DNA of 64,000 nucleotides. Source: Gordonia gummivorans. Its GTDB lineage: Bacteria > Actinomycetota > Actinomycetes > Mycobacteriales > Mycobacteriaceae. The position numbers and the translations under genes were made by a program. The notes beneath the pieces were generated by a model, which saw only the letters and a program-made list of their open reading frames with translations, had not been told where the DNA came from and ran no database searches. Location: contig NZ_JAKWBF010000002.1 of the NCBI RefSeq assembly GCF_022513585.1, forward strand, positions 124,001 through 188,000, in the 5' to 3' direction. Position 1 is the first letter of the stretch; each line of letters starts with the position of its first letter. Shown here in pieces: positions 50,646-60,639 of this stretch.

Positions 50646-52841
50646 TTGGCAGCCCCGACCCGTGTTGAACTCGCGCCGAAGACGAACTCCACGTCAGCGG
50701 CGCCGCCGGTCTATCGGACCGATCTCGACGGGCTGCGGGGTATCGCGATCACTCTCGTCGCGTGCTTCCACGTCTGGTTCGGGAAGGTGTCCGGCGGCGT
50801 CGACGTCTTCCTGACGCTCTCCGGCTTCTTCTTCGTCGGGTCGCTGCTGCGTCACGCCATTCACAGCCAGGCGCCACACACCACGTTCCGCGACGCGGCC
50901 AACCCGTGGCCCCGACTCAAGCGGCTGATCAAACGACTGCTGCCCGCGCTGCTGACCGTACTCATCGCCGTTGCGGTGCTGACGGTGCTGATCCTGCCGC
51001 AGGTCCGGTGGTCCAACATCGGCAACGAACTCGTCGCCAGCGCCACCTACTGGCAGAACTGGTATCTGGCCTGGAACTCCCAGGACTATCTCGCCGCGAG
51101 CTCGGCCAACAGTCCGCTGCAGCACATCTGGTCGATGTCGATGCAGGGCCAGTTCTTCCTCATCACCCTGCTCACCGCCCTCGGGATCACCGTGGTCATC
51201 AAGCTGGTGTCCCGCGTCATCTCGGGTGTCGCCGACCCCCGGGTGATCCGGGTGATCGTCGGCGGATCGGTTCTCCTGGTCGCCCTCGCGTCGTTCTGGT
51301 GGGCACACCGCGGACTACAGATCAACCAGCCGTACAACTACTTCGACACGTGGTCGCGACTCTGGGAACCCCTCGCCGGTGGCCTGCTGGCCATCTGGCT
51401 GCCACGCTGGCGGATCCCCAATTGGCTGCGCAACGTCGCCACCGCGGTGGCCTTGGCGCTCATCGTGACCTGCGGTTGGTGGATCGTCGGTGTCGAGCAG
51501 TACCCAGGTCCGTGGGCGCTGGTACCCGTGGGCGCGACCCTGCTCATCATCTGGGCCGGCGCCACCGATCTACAGCGTCGCCGACCCGACCAGCCCGACG
51601 GCACCGAGCCCATGCCGCTACTCAACCGTGCTCTGGCGAGCCGGTGGCCGGTCTGGCTGGGCACCATCGCCTACAGCCTGTACCTGTGGCATTGGCCGCT
51701 GCTGATCTTCTACCTGGCCTGGCGTGACAAGCAGCACGCCTCGATCCTCGAGGGCGTCGGGATTCTGGCCGTCTCCATCGGCCTGGCATGGACGACGAAG
51801 CGCTTCGTCGAAGATCCGCTCCGTGGTGGCGACCGGTCGAAGTTGACCCGCGGCACCCGGACCGGGCGCAGGCGCCTGATCACGTATGCATCGGTGATGA
51901 CCAGCATCTTGCTGGTCGGGACGATCGCGGTGGGAGTCGGCATCAAGATGTGGGACCGGCACGTCTCCACCATCACCGTCGACACCGCAAACCTCGACCC
52001 GCGCGACTACCCGGGCGCACGCGCGTTGCTCAACAATGCGCCGGTACCGAAACTCGACCCGGTCCCCGAACCGCTCGCCGTCATCAAGGATTTCCCCGAG
52101 ACCTCGACGGACGGTTTCACCAGCAACTTCCAGGACGGCAGCATCCATGTCGGCGTCTACGGCGATCCGACCGCCAAGCGCACGATCGCCCTGGCCGGCG
52201 GCTCGCACGCCGAGATGTGGATCTCCGCGCTCAACCTCATCGGCCAGCGCAATCACTTCAAGGTGACCACCTACATCAAGATGGGTTGCCCGCTGTCCAC
52301 CAATCCGGTTCCGCGCCAGCAGGGTGAGCCGTACCCGCAGTGCTACGAGTGGGGTCAACGCGTCATCGCCGAGATCATCAAGGCGAAACCCGATGCGGTG
52401 CTCACGAACTCGACACGCCCGCGGGACTATGAGAACGGCGACTGGACGCCACCGGACTACGTGCCGATCTTCGATCAGTTCATCGCGGGCGGTGTGCCCG
52501 TGCTCGGCATGCGTGATACTCCGTGGCCGATCCGGTCACGGATCGACACCCCCATCTGCCTCAACGACGGCGGGACCGCAGAGAGCTGCGGCACCAAGCG
52601 GTCTGTTTCGATGTCGCCGACCGACCCGGCTCTCGCGCTGACCGCGACCCGTCCCGACTTCCACCCACTCGACCTCACGAACGGCATCTGCACGGCCGAT
52701 TTCTGCCCGGCCATCGTGGGCAACATCATCGTCTACAAGGACCCGCACCACCTGAGCGCGACCTACATCCGCAGCCTCGCCGACGAACTCGAGCGGCAGA
52801 TGAGGATCCAGTTGCCGTGGATCGGTCAGCCGACCCGGTGA
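50646..52841 (+). CDS. Membrane O-acyltransferase with C-terminal SGNH domain (OatA/Rv1565c-like)
   Basis: A 731-residue two-domain protein. The acyltransferase-3 domain (about 25-420) has RTDLDGLRGIAITLVACFHV, SGGVDVFLTLSGFFFVGSLL and YSLYLWHWPLLIFY, with about 11 membrane segments. An extracytoplasmic SGNH-like domain (about 480-731) has IALAGGSHAEMWISAL for the Ser block and KDPHHLSATYIRSL for the Asp/His block. Such proteins acetylate or acylate cell-wall glycans. The only start that covers the first motif with margin is TTG at 50646, with AAGGAAG about 13 bases ahead, so the exact start is uncertain. Confidence 0.85.
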   Translation: MAAPTRVELAPKTNSTSAAPPVYRTDLDGLRGIAITLVACFHVWFGKVSGGVDVFLTLSGFFFVGSLLRHAIHSQAPHTTFRDAANPWPRLKRLIKRLLPALLTVLIAVAVLTVLILPQVRWSNIGNELVASATYWQNWYLAWNSQDYLAASSANSPLQHIWSMSMQGQFFLITLLTALGITVVIKLVSRVISGVADPRVIRVIVGGSVLLVALASFWWAHRGLQINQPYNYFDTWSRLWEPLAGGLLAIWLPRWRIPNWLRNVATAVALALIVTCGWWIVGVEQYPGPWALVPVGATLLIIWAGATDLQRRRPDQPDGTEPMPLLNRALASRWPVWLGTIAYSLYLWHWPLLIFYLAWRDKQHASILEGVGILAVSIGLAWTTKRFVEDPLRGGDRSKLTRGTRTGRRRLITYASVMTSILLVGTIAVGVGIKMWDRHVSTITVDTANLDPRDYPGARALLNNAPVPKLDPVPEPLAVIKDFPETSTDGFTSNFQDGSIHVGVYGDPTAKRTIALAGGSHAEMWISALNLIGQRNHFKVTTYIKMGCPLSTNPVPRQQGEPYPQCYEWGQRVIAEIIKAKPDAVLTNSTRPRDYENGDWTPPDYVPIFDQFIAGGVPVLGMRDTPWPIRSRIDTPICLNDGGTAESCGTKRSVSMSPTDPALALTATRPDFHPLDLTNGICTADFCPAIVGNIIVYKDPHHLSATYIRSLADELERQMRIQLPWIGQPTR

Positions 52842-52861
52842 CCTGGGAAAACTGATCGACG

Positions 52862-52881
52862 AAAGTGGCGCAGGCCACTTT
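52862..52881. terminator. Hairpin terminator after the acyltransferase gene
   Basis: AAAGTGGC-GCAG-GCCACTTT is a perfect eight-pair stem 20 bases after the stop codon. The T-run on the right arm resembles a short factor-independent terminator. Confidence 0.6.
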
Positions 52882-52959
52882 GGCGCGCAAAGGCGGCTTT
52901 CGAGATGAAGGCTTGGCACAACGCGGCTAGTGTCGTTCCATGACCTCAGGAAGGTGGGT

Positions 52960-55638
52960 ATGACCGTACCGCCAACCACCGGCGACCAGCCCCCGTCAGC
53001 CGCCGATGCACCCGGAACCCCACCGGTTCCCCAAGCCCCCACTGGTGACGTGCCGACTGCGCAATCCGGCTCGGAACCCACCCCCAGCGACGCGCCGGGT
53101 GCGGCTTCGACCGACACCACCACGGCCGCGCCACTGAGCAACGACGACGCCACCTCGGCACCCGTCACCTTGCCGTCGACTCCGATGCAGGCCGACGCCC
53201 TGGTGGAGCCCGAACCGGCACCGATCCCGGTCTGGCCGGGTACCGCGTTCCCTCTGGGCGCCACCTACGACGGTGTCGGCACCAACTTCTCGCTCTTCTC
53301 CGAAGTCGCCGAAGCGGTGGAACTGTGCCTCATCGACCGCGACGGTCGCGAACGCCGTATCCGCCTCGAAGAGGTCGACGGCTACATCTGGCACTGCTAC
53401 CTGCCCAACGTCGGGCCGGGCCAGTTCTACGGCTTCCGCGTCCATGGACCCTACGATCCGGCACGTGGACTGCGTTGCGACGCAAGCAAATTGCTGCTCG
53501 ACCCCTACGGCAAGGCATTTCACGGGGACTTCGACGGAGACGCGTCCCTGTTCTCCTATCCCCTACCCGACAAGGCTCCCGCTGAGCCACCTTCGGATGA
53601 GTCGCCGGTCGATGTCGAGCCTGACGAGGTCGCCGCCGTGTCGGCGGAGTCCACCCCGGTCGAAGCCGAAGCGGTGAGCGCGACGACGGCCGACGCAGGG
53701 TCTGCGCCGGAGGTCGTGGACTCGCCGGACACCCAAGCCGTCACCGACGCCGAGGGCGCCGGCGACGAGGTTCCTCTCGATCCGACGCCGCCGGACACAG
53801 TCGAGGCCCAGACTGCGCAGGCGGAGGAGACTTCGGACGAGACTCAATCGGAGACAACCGATTCGGATTCGAGTAGCTCGATGCCGCAGCTCGATTCGCT
53901 CGGGCACACGATGGTGTCGGTGGTGATCAACCCGTTCTTCGACTGGCAGAACGACCGGTCACCCAAGCGTTCGTATCACAAGACGGTCATCTACGAGGCC
54001 CACGTCAAGGGCATGACCGCGACTCATCCCGATATTCCGGAACGGCTTCGCGGCACCTACGCCGGCCTGTGTCATCCGGTGATCATCGAGCACCTGAAGT
54101 CCCTCGGCGTGACCGCGATCGAGCTGATGCCGGTCCACCAGTTCATGCAGGACTTCGTGTTGCGTGACCAGGGACTGCGAAACTACTGGGGTTACAACAC
54201 CTTCGGCTTCTTGGCGCCGCACCTGGAGTACGCATCCAACCCCGAACAGCCCGCCAGCGCGGTCACCGAGTTCAAGGCCATGGTCCGCGAGTTCCACAAC
54301 GCGGGAATCGAAGTCATTCTCGACGTGGTGTACAACCACACGGCCGAGGGCAATCATCTCGGTCCGACGGTCTGTTTCCGCGGCATCGACAACGCCGCCT
54401 ACTACCGCCTGGTCGACGGACAACCCGAGATGTACATGGATTACACCGGGACGGGCAATAGCCTCAACGGTCGGCATCCTCACACGCTGCAGCTCATCAT
54501 GGATTCGCTGCGGTACTGGGTGCTGGAGATGCACGTCGACGGGTTCCGTTTCGACCTTGCTTCGACCCTGGCCCGCGAACTCCACGACGTCGACCGTCTG
54601 TCTGCGTTCTTCGATCTGGTGCAACAGGATCCGGTGGTCAGTCAGGTCAAGCTGATCGCCGAGCCATGGGATATCGGTGAGGGCGGATACCAGGTCGGCA
54701 ACTTCCCGCCGCTGTGGACCGAGTGGAACGGAAAGTACCGCGACACGGTTCGCGATTACTGGCGTGGCGAACCGGCCACCCTGGGCGAGTTCGCTTCTCG
54801 CCTCACCGGGTCGTCGGACCTCTACGAGGCGACCGGTCGCCGACCGCTGGCCAGCATCAACTTCGTCATCGCCCACGACGGATTCACGTTGCGAGACCTG
54901 GTGTCGTACAACGAGAAACACAACGCGGCCAACGGCGAGGACAACCGCGACGGCGAGAGCCACAACCGGTCATGGAACTGCGGCGTCGAAGGGCCCACCG
55001 ATGATCCGGAGGTACTCGCCCTACGCGCCCGCCAGCAACGCAACATCCTGGCGACCCTGTTCTTGTCGCAGGGCACGCCGATGCTCGCACACGGCGACGA
55101 GATCGGCCGAACCCAACAGGGCAACAACAACGTCTACTGCCAGGACTCCGAACTGGCGTGGATGGATTGGTCTCTCGCGGAGAAGAACTCGGATCTTCTC
55201 GAGTTCACCCGCAAGGCCATCGCGCTGCGCACCAAACACCCGGTATTCCGTCGTCGGCGCTTCTTTGAGGGCAAGCCCATCCGATGGGGCCATGACACCC
55301 TGGACATCGTGTGGTTGACACCCTCGGGCGAAGCGATGACGACCGACGATTGGGGCAGCGGCTTCGGCAAGAGTCTTGCCGTGTTCCTCAACGGCGCGGG
55401 CATCGGTGAGAAGGACGAGCGCGGCGAGGCCATCGTCGACGACAGCTTCATGATCTGCTTCAACGCCCACTACGAGGACATCGACTTCCGCATGCCGACC
55501 GATCAGTTGGCGCTGGAGTGGGAGGGCGTGCTGAACACGACGCACCCGACGGGCGACTCGGACGTGGTGGCCGCCAAGTGCGGGAGCACGGTGACCATCG
55601 GCGCGAGATCGCTACTCGTGCTGCGCAAGACGCGCTGA
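52960..55638 (+). CDS. glgX: Glycogen debranching enzyme with acidic insertion
   Basis: An 892-residue GH13 isoamylase (GlgX/TreX), against about 700-720 usual. Residues 1-90 are a Pro/Ala/Thr-rich extension; 91-200 are the CBM48 domain. Residues 202-310 (53563-53889) are an acidic, disordered insertion between CBM48 and the barrel, where ordinary enzymes have a short loop before DSLGHTMVSVVINPFFDW. Catalytic residues are Asp532 (HVDGFRFDLAS), Glu568 (IAEPWD) and Asp640 (IAHDGFTL). The ATG at 52960 (AGGAAGGTGGGT upstream) is preferred to a GTG ten codons earlier. treY starts four bases after its stop. Confidence 0.93.
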   Translation: MTVPPTTGDQPPSAADAPGTPPVPQAPTGDVPTAQSGSEPTPSDAPGAASTDTTTAAPLSNDDATSAPVTLPSTPMQADALVEPEPAPIPVWPGTAFPLGATYDGVGTNFSLFSEVAEAVELCLIDRDGRERRIRLEEVDGYIWHCYLPNVGPGQFYGFRVHGPYDPARGLRCDASKLLLDPYGKAFHGDFDGDASLFSYPLPDKAPAEPPSDESPVDVEPDEVAAVSAESTPVEAEAVSATTADAGSAPEVVDSPDTQAVTDAEGAGDEVPLDPTPPDTVEAQTAQAEETSDETQSETTDSDSSSSMPQLDSLGHTMVSVVINPFFDWQNDRSPKRSYHKTVIYEAHVKGMTATHPDIPERLRGTYAGLCHPVIIEHLKSLGVTAIELMPVHQFMQDFVLRDQGLRNYWGYNTFGFLAPHLEYASNPEQPASAVTEFKAMVREFHNAGIEVILDVVYNHTAEGNHLGPTVCFRGIDNAAYYRLVDGQPEMYMDYTGTGNSLNGRHPHTLQLIMDSLRYWVLEMHVDGFRFDLASTLARELHDVDRLSAFFDLVQQDPVVSQVKLIAEPWDIGEGGYQVGNFPPLWTEWNGKYRDTVRDYWRGEPATLGEFASRLTGSSDLYEATGRRPLASINFVIAHDGFTLRDLVSYNEKHNAANGEDNRDGESHNRSWNCGVEGPTDDPEVLALRARQQRNILATLFLSQGTPMLAHGDEIGRTQQGNNNVYCQDSELAWMDWSLAEKNSDLLEFTRKAIALRTKHPVFRRRRFFEGKPIRWGHDTLDIVWLTPSGEAMTTDDWGSGFGKSLAVFLNGAGIGEKDERGEAIVDDSFMICFNAHYEDIDFRMPTDQLALEWEGVLNTTHPTGDSDVVAAKCGSTVTIGARSLLVLRKTR

Positions 55639-55641
55639 TCG

Positions 55642-57966
55642 ATGACCACAGGGGGCAGTGACCACCGTCGGGAGCCACACGCGACCTATCGTGTGCAGTT
55701 GCATGCGGACTTCGGATTCGCCCAGGCTGCAGGGATTCTCGACCACCTGCGCGAGCTGGGTGTCAGCCATCTCTACCTGTCGCCCATCGGACGTGCCGCC
55801 GAAGGCTCGACCCACGGGTACGACTGGCTGCCCCCACCGGCGGTCGCACCGGTCCTCGGTGGCATCTACGGACTACGCGAATTGCGTGCGGACGCAGCAG
55901 AACGCGGTATCGGCGTCATCATCGACATCGTGCCGAACCACACCGGCGTCGCCGATGCACTGGCCAACCCGTGGTTCGCCGATCTCCTCGCCAACGGGGC
56001 ACGTTCGCCCTACGCCAAATACTTCGACGTTGATTTCTCCGCCGACAACGGCGCCGACGGTGCCATCGCGCTGCCCGTCGTCGCCGCCGACGGTGACCTG
56101 TCACCACTCGAGGTCGATGACGACGGGCATCTCTGCTACTACGACCACCGGTTCCCCATCGCGGCCGGGACTCTCGGTGGGACACCGCAAGAAGTGCACA
56201 GTCGCCAGCATTACCGGCTGGTGCCGTGGAACAGCGGACTCATCGGCTATCGCCGCTTCTTCACCGTCAACGAACTCGCCGGCCTGTGTCAGGAAGACCC
56301 GACCGTCTATTCCGCCACCCACGCCTGGCTGCGCGAGCTCATCGACGAAGACCTCATCGACGGTGTGCGCGTTGACCATCCGGACGGTCTCTGGGATCCC
56401 CAGGGCTACCTCCGGCAGCTCCGCGCCGACGTCGGCGACCACCGGTTGATCTACGTCGAGAAGATCCTCGCCCCCGACGAACCCTTGGAACCGACTCTGC
56501 CGGTGGAGGGCACCACCGGCTACGACCAGATGCGGGTGATCGACGCCCTGTTCGTGGCACCGTCGGGAGTCATCGAGCTCGCGGAGGTCCACGAACGCGT
56601 CACCGGCGTGCCCGGCGACTCGCACTGGATCGAATCCACCGAGCGCGAACGCAAACTCGCGACCCTCGAGAACTCCTTCCCCACCGAACACCGTCGGCTC
56701 GTGCGTGCGCTGACCCATTCGGACCCCGACGTCGACCCGTCCCTCATGGCCGAGGCCAGCGCCGAACTGATCGCGGATCTCGGGGTATATCGAGCCGACT
56801 ATCCGACGTTGCGCACTCGCCTCGTCGACACCGCAGCGGAGATCGCGCGCCGTCGGCCGGCGCTCGCAGAGTCCCTCGATCTGATCGTTCGCCGCACGGC
56901 GTCGCCCGGCGCGGCGACGTCGCGACTCGCCCAGACGTGTGGCGCGGTCACCGCAAAGAGCGTGGAGGACAGCCTCTTCTACCGCACGGCGCGATTGGTC
57001 TCGGCCCAGGAGGTCGGCGGCGATCCGGCCAACCCGGCAATGAGTCTGGCCGCCTTCCACTCGCACAATGCGACCCGTGCGGCCGAATGGCCGCTGGCGA
57101 TGACCGCGTCGTCGACGCACGACACCAAGCGCGGCGAAGACGTTCGTGCGCGTATCGCTCTGCTCGCCCAGGTGCCCGAGCGCTGGTCGCTGGCGGTGGA
57201 CCGCATTTGGCGGGCGACCTCGATACCCGATTCGCTCAGCTGCTACTTCCTGCTGCAGAACATCTTCGGGGTGTGGCCGCTCGACGGTCGAGTCTCCGAC
57301 GCATTGCGGTCCCGCCTGCACGACTATGCGCAGAAGGCGATGCGGGAAGCGGGTCTGCGAACGACGTGGACAGAAGTCGACGAGCAGTTCGAAACCGCCA
57401 TCCGCGACTGGATCGACGACGTCACCACCGGACCCATCGCCGACATCCTGACCGGGCTGGTGTCGCGAGTATCCGACTCCTGGAAGCAGGAAGCGTTGGC
57501 CCGCAAGGCCATTGCCATTCTCGGCCCCGGCTTCCCAGACATCTACCAGGGCACCGAATGGTGGGACGACTCACTGGTCGACCCCGACAACCGCCGACCG
57601 GTCGATTTCACCCAGCCGAGTGACCATCGGAAAACCGCTGTTGTGCGTGCGGGATTGCGTCTACGCGCCGATCACGCGGCCGCCTTCGGTTCCGAAGGAA
57701 CCTACCGATCTCTGACGGCCGCCGGCCCCGCCGCCGACCATGCCATCGCCTTCTCCCGCGGCGACGGCCGGGTGGCACGGGTCGTGCTCATCACGGCCCG
57801 CTTCACCCACAGCCTCCGTGCCGACAGCGCCCGCGCCACCGCGATCACGCTGCCCACCGGCCGCTGGCGCAACGCGTTGAGCGGTGAGATCCACACGGAC
57901 GCCGTCGATCTCGCCACCGCTCGGGCACGAGGCCCGGTGGCCATGCTGGAACTGCTGGACACCTGA
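55642..57966 (+). CDS. treY: Maltooligosyl trehalose synthase
   Basis: A 774-residue GH13 enzyme converting the reducing end of maltooligosaccharides to a trehalosyl unit. Motifs are ATYRVQLHADFGFAQAAGIL, STHGYDWLPPPAVAPVLGG, IDIVPNHTGVAD, DGVRVDHPDGLWDPQGYL (nucleophile Asp), IYVEKILAPDE (Glu), SSTHDTKRGEDVRARI and GFPDIYQGTEWWDDSLVDPD. It is coupled with glgX (treX). treZ, which would release the trehalose and normally follows, is absent; a repeat-containing region begins instead. Confidence 0.95.
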   Translation: MTTGGSDHRREPHATYRVQLHADFGFAQAAGILDHLRELGVSHLYLSPIGRAAEGSTHGYDWLPPPAVAPVLGGIYGLRELRADAAERGIGVIIDIVPNHTGVADALANPWFADLLANGARSPYAKYFDVDFSADNGADGAIALPVVAADGDLSPLEVDDDGHLCYYDHRFPIAAGTLGGTPQEVHSRQHYRLVPWNSGLIGYRRFFTVNELAGLCQEDPTVYSATHAWLRELIDEDLIDGVRVDHPDGLWDPQGYLRQLRADVGDHRLIYVEKILAPDEPLEPTLPVEGTTGYDQMRVIDALFVAPSGVIELAEVHERVTGVPGDSHWIESTERERKLATLENSFPTEHRRLVRALTHSDPDVDPSLMAEASAELIADLGVYRADYPTLRTRLVDTAAEIARRRPALAESLDLIVRRTASPGAATSRLAQTCGAVTAKSVEDSLFYRTARLVSAQEVGGDPANPAMSLAAFHSHNATRAAEWPLAMTASSTHDTKRGEDVRARIALLAQVPERWSLAVDRIWRATSIPDSLSCYFLLQNIFGVWPLDGRVSDALRSRLHDYAQKAMREAGLRTTWTEVDEQFETAIRDWIDDVTTGPIADILTGLVSRVSDSWKQEALARKAIAILGPGFPDIYQGTEWWDDSLVDPDNRRPVDFTQPSDHRKTAVVRAGLRLRADHAAAFGSEGTYRSLTAAGPAADHAIAFSRGDGRVARVVLITARFTHSLRADSARATAITLPTGRWRNALSGEIHTDAVDLATARARGPVAMLELLDT

Positions 57967-58051
57967 ACCTTGGATCCGTGAAGACCCCCTTCCGGTCCCT
58001 GAGGTGCGAGCGGAGCGACCCTCAGAGTGTCGTCGTCGAGCATGAACGCAC

Positions 58052-58100
58052 GATCCGTTTGAAGTTGAGCCCGTATCCCGGGCTCAACTTCAAACGGATC
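58052..58100. terminator. Perfect 22-base-pair hairpin after treY
   Basis: The left arm 58052-58073 (starting GATCCGTTTGAAGTTGAGCC) pairs fully with 58079-58100 around a five-base loop. It is 85 bases after treY and could end transcription of the glgX-treY unit. No U-tract follows. Confidence 0.5.
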
Positions 58101-58176
58101 AAGGGCCGGCCAACCACATGGTTGCCATGAGTGCGCAACGGCGGCATTCTCGTCGGCGGCGCGAACCGGCGCCACA

Positions 58177-58341
58177 AAAGTAGGGGAAGAAACCTCTTCC
58201 CCCACCCTTGGAGTCCTCCCCCAGAAAATTCTCGCGGACGACTATGAACCCCGGGGAAGAAGTTCTTCCCCTAGATTTCGCGGGCACGACGCCGGCTCAT
58301 TTCCGCAGGTCAGCGGGATTGTTTACCGACTCTTCGGATCA
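58177..58341 (+). repeat. Dispersed repeat modules D and C after treY
   Basis: Module D spans about 58177-58279: GTAGGGGAAGAAACCTCTTC hairpin, CTCGCGGACGACTATGAACC, then CCGGGGAAGAAGTTCTTCCC. Module C follows at 58298-58341, reading TGATCCGAAGAGTCGGTAAA on the minus strand. Unlike the lgt, nadC and XRE copies, its TGA ends no recognised gene. The rest of 57967-58411 shows only the hairpin listed above. Confidence 0.75.
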
Positions 58342-58411
58342 GGCAGCGGAGGTCGACGCCGGTTCCACGGATCCAGGCTAAGGGAGCGGAGGTGGCTCGG
58401 TCCGCAATCGG

Positions 58412-59371
58412 CTAGCCCCCGGGAGCGGGTGCCGGGGCCGGGGTGGGTGTGGGAGACGGAGCGGGCGTCGGAGTTCCGTTCGGCGGAACTCGGGTCCCGT
58501 CGCCGAATAGCACACCCGTGTCGGGCGCAGTGCCGAGCTTGGAGACCAGCCACTCGCCGTCCACCTTCTCGAGGTTGATCAGGTAGAAGAACGTCGCCTT
58601 CTGCGGCGTCGCGGCCATCGCACCGGAGGCGGTGACCTCCACCTGCAGCAGCGTCGTGGCAGTGTCGGAGGTGAACTGTTCGACCGTGGCGAGTTTGATG
58701 TTGGCCGACGCGTCGGTCACCTTGATGTCGCGGGTCTGCTGCTCGGTCGCGGTGCGCTCACGCGCCAGCGTCTCCTTGAACTCACCGGTGCTCAACGGAC
58801 CGAGTCGATCCTTGTACTGGTCGGCCGCGTTTGCCGGCATCGTCGCCACGAGTTCGTTGATGAAGTGCTTCGACGCGGCGATGCTGTCGTCGAAGGCGGC
58901 CAAACGCTCGTTCTTCTCGTGCAGTCGCCAACCGAGGAAGCCGATGCAGGCGAGCAACGCGACCACGGCCAGCACTGCCGCGGCGCGGAGTAGCCCGCTT
59001 CTGCTGACGGTGAGCGTGAACTCCTTCTTGGCCCCGTCCTTCACGCCGTCCGACTTCACCTGCGCAGGCTTGGTCTTGCGCTCGACCGGCACCGTATCGG
59101 CGGTATCGATGACCTCCGTGTCATCAGCGCCTGAGTCCTCGGCGTTCGAATCCTCGGCCTTTGATTCCTTGGCGGCCGATTCGTCGGCGTCATCCGCCGA
59201 CGTGGAGACGGAAACCGACCCCGGCGACCGCCGACGGGATTTGCCCGTCGGGGTGCGTGGAGCAGTTGCCTCTTCTTCGACGGTGACGTTCTCGGCGTCG
59301 TCCACCGTCGTGAAGTCGTCGGTCACGTTGTTGTCGGCCACTGTGTCATCGGTCTTGTCAGGATCGGTCAT
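58412..59371 (-). CDS. Mce-associated membrane protein
   Basis: A 319-residue protein. Residues 1-120 are acidic and disordered (AKESKAEDSNAEDSGADDTE), one membrane helix is at about 128-150 (LLRAAAVLAVVALLACIGFL), and the outer domain of about 130 residues (SIAASKHFINELVATMPANA onward, to FFYLINLEKVDGEWLVSKLG) has the NTF2-like pattern of Mce-associated proteins. The end is a Pro/Ala/Thr repeat. It follows mceF by 95 bases. Such proteins help assemble or stabilise Mce transporters. Confidence 0.85.
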   Translation of the reverse strand: MTDPDKTDDTVADNNVTDDFTTVDDAENVTVEEEATAPRTPTGKSRRRSPGSVSVSTSADDADESAAKESKAEDSNAEDSGADDTEVIDTADTVPVERKTKPAQVKSDGVKDGAKKEFTLTVSRSGLLRAAAVLAVVALLACIGFLGWRLHEKNERLAAFDDSIAASKHFINELVATMPANAADQYKDRLGPLSTGEFKETLARERTATEQQTRDIKVTDASANIKLATVEQFTSDTATTLLQVEVTASGAMAATPQKATFFYLINLEKVDGEWLVSKLGTAPDTGVLFGDGTRVPPNGTPTPAPSPTPTPAPAPAPGG

Positions 59372-59466
59372 CTGAAGTCATTTCCTAGCGCACCGCAGAT
59401 GGGCGTCGTCGCAGGGCGACACCCATGTCGGCGTGTTGTCGAACTCATGCTCGTGCGAGCAGAGAA

Positions 59467-60639
59467 TCACTTGTCCATCGGCACGGTACGTGCGTTCGGG
59501 TCGTATCCCGGCGGCGGTCCGGCAGTGTCGTCACCCGGGGGTCGGGGTGCGTTGGCCGAGCCACGGATCTGCTGGTTCGGATCCTCCGTCACACAGTACA
59601 GATTGACCGGTACCGCGAGTTCGAGCACCTGCGTCGGTCGACGCGGAGTCACCGGGTAGTTGCAGGCCGGGCGTGGAAACACCGAGCCGAACGCCCACCA
59701 TGCCCCGCCGTGGAACATTGCGAGGCTCTTGACACTGGCGTCCCGGATCGACGGCAGCAGGTTGGCGATGGCCGGCGCGCGCAGAGCACCCTGACGGGCG
59801 ATGTCGAGAACCTGTTTGAGTACGTCGGCCAGCGGGTCGTTCAGCTGGTTGAGTGAACCCGTCAGACTCGTGAGCTGTGTGGGCCCACGGTTCAGGAGGG
59901 TGCGGATCTCTTTGTCCGACGCGACCGTCGCGTTGATGACCGCACTGATCGAGGCCACCGTGGTGCCGAAATCTGGCTGGATCCCGGCGGTGGTCTTGAG
60001 GATCGTGCCCGAATCCTGGATGAGCTTGGTGGTCTGCGGGAGAACACGGTAGAGGCTCGCGAAAATTGTTCCGCCCGAGGCGAACAGCGCGTCGAGCTGG
60101 TTGTTGCCGTCGTCGCTGCCGAGCGCGACGTCGAGGTTCTCGATCACCGAGCGAAGCTTCACCGGGTCGATCTGTTCGATGACGCCCAGCGACGATTCGA
60201 GCAGATCCGGGAAGGGTGCGGTGACGTGTGTCTGGTTCGCATTGATGGTGTCACCGTCCTCGAAATACGGACCGTCGGCGGTCGGCGGCTGGAAGTCGAC
60301 GTACTGTTCGCCTGCGGCCGACAGACCCAGCGCGGCCACCATGGCGTTGCGGTTGATCTTCACGTCCTCGTCGATCGAGACCTTCACCTCGACCGAGTTC
60401 GGCTGCACCTGAATGCTGTCCACATCGCCGATCTGGGAACCCCGCAACGTCACCCGCGAGGTGTCCTGCAACCCGCCCGAGATCGGGAAGTTGATCGTCA
60501 GGTGATATTTGCCGGTGAGTGGCTCCCAGCGCAGGATTCCGAACGCGAGGTAGGCCAGACCGACAACCATCACCATCACCAGGGCGAGGTTGCCCAGGAT
60601 GACCGAGTGTTTCTTGAGGAAGGCCAGCATTGCGGTCAT
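59467..60639 (-). CDS. mceF: Mce family protein F
   Basis: A 390-residue subunit: short cytoplasmic start, one membrane helix (LGNLALVMVMVVGLAYLAFG), an MCE domain (about 40-120, with LTINFPISGGLQDTSRVTLR and VKVSIDEDVKINRNA), then a long helical region and a proline-rich end. It is the sixth subunit by order. The ATG at 60639 overlaps the mceE stop. At 390 residues it is shorter than most MceF proteins. Confidence 0.9.
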   Translation of the reverse strand: MTAMLAFLKKHSVILGNLALVMVMVVGLAYLAFGILRWEPLTGKYHLTINFPISGGLQDTSRVTLRGSQIGDVDSIQVQPNSVEVKVSIDEDVKINRNAMVAALGLSAAGEQYVDFQPPTADGPYFEDGDTINANQTHVTAPFPDLLESSLGVIEQIDPVKLRSVIENLDVALGSDDGNNQLDALFASGGTIFASLYRVLPQTTKLIQDSGTILKTTAGIQPDFGTTVASISAVINATVASDKEIRTLLNRGPTQLTSLTGSLNQLNDPLADVLKQVLDIARQGALRAPAIANLLPSIRDASVKSLAMFHGGAWWAFGSVFPRPACNYPVTPRRPTQVLELAVPVNLYCVTEDPNQQIRGSANAPRPPGDDTAGPPPGYDPNARTVPMDK

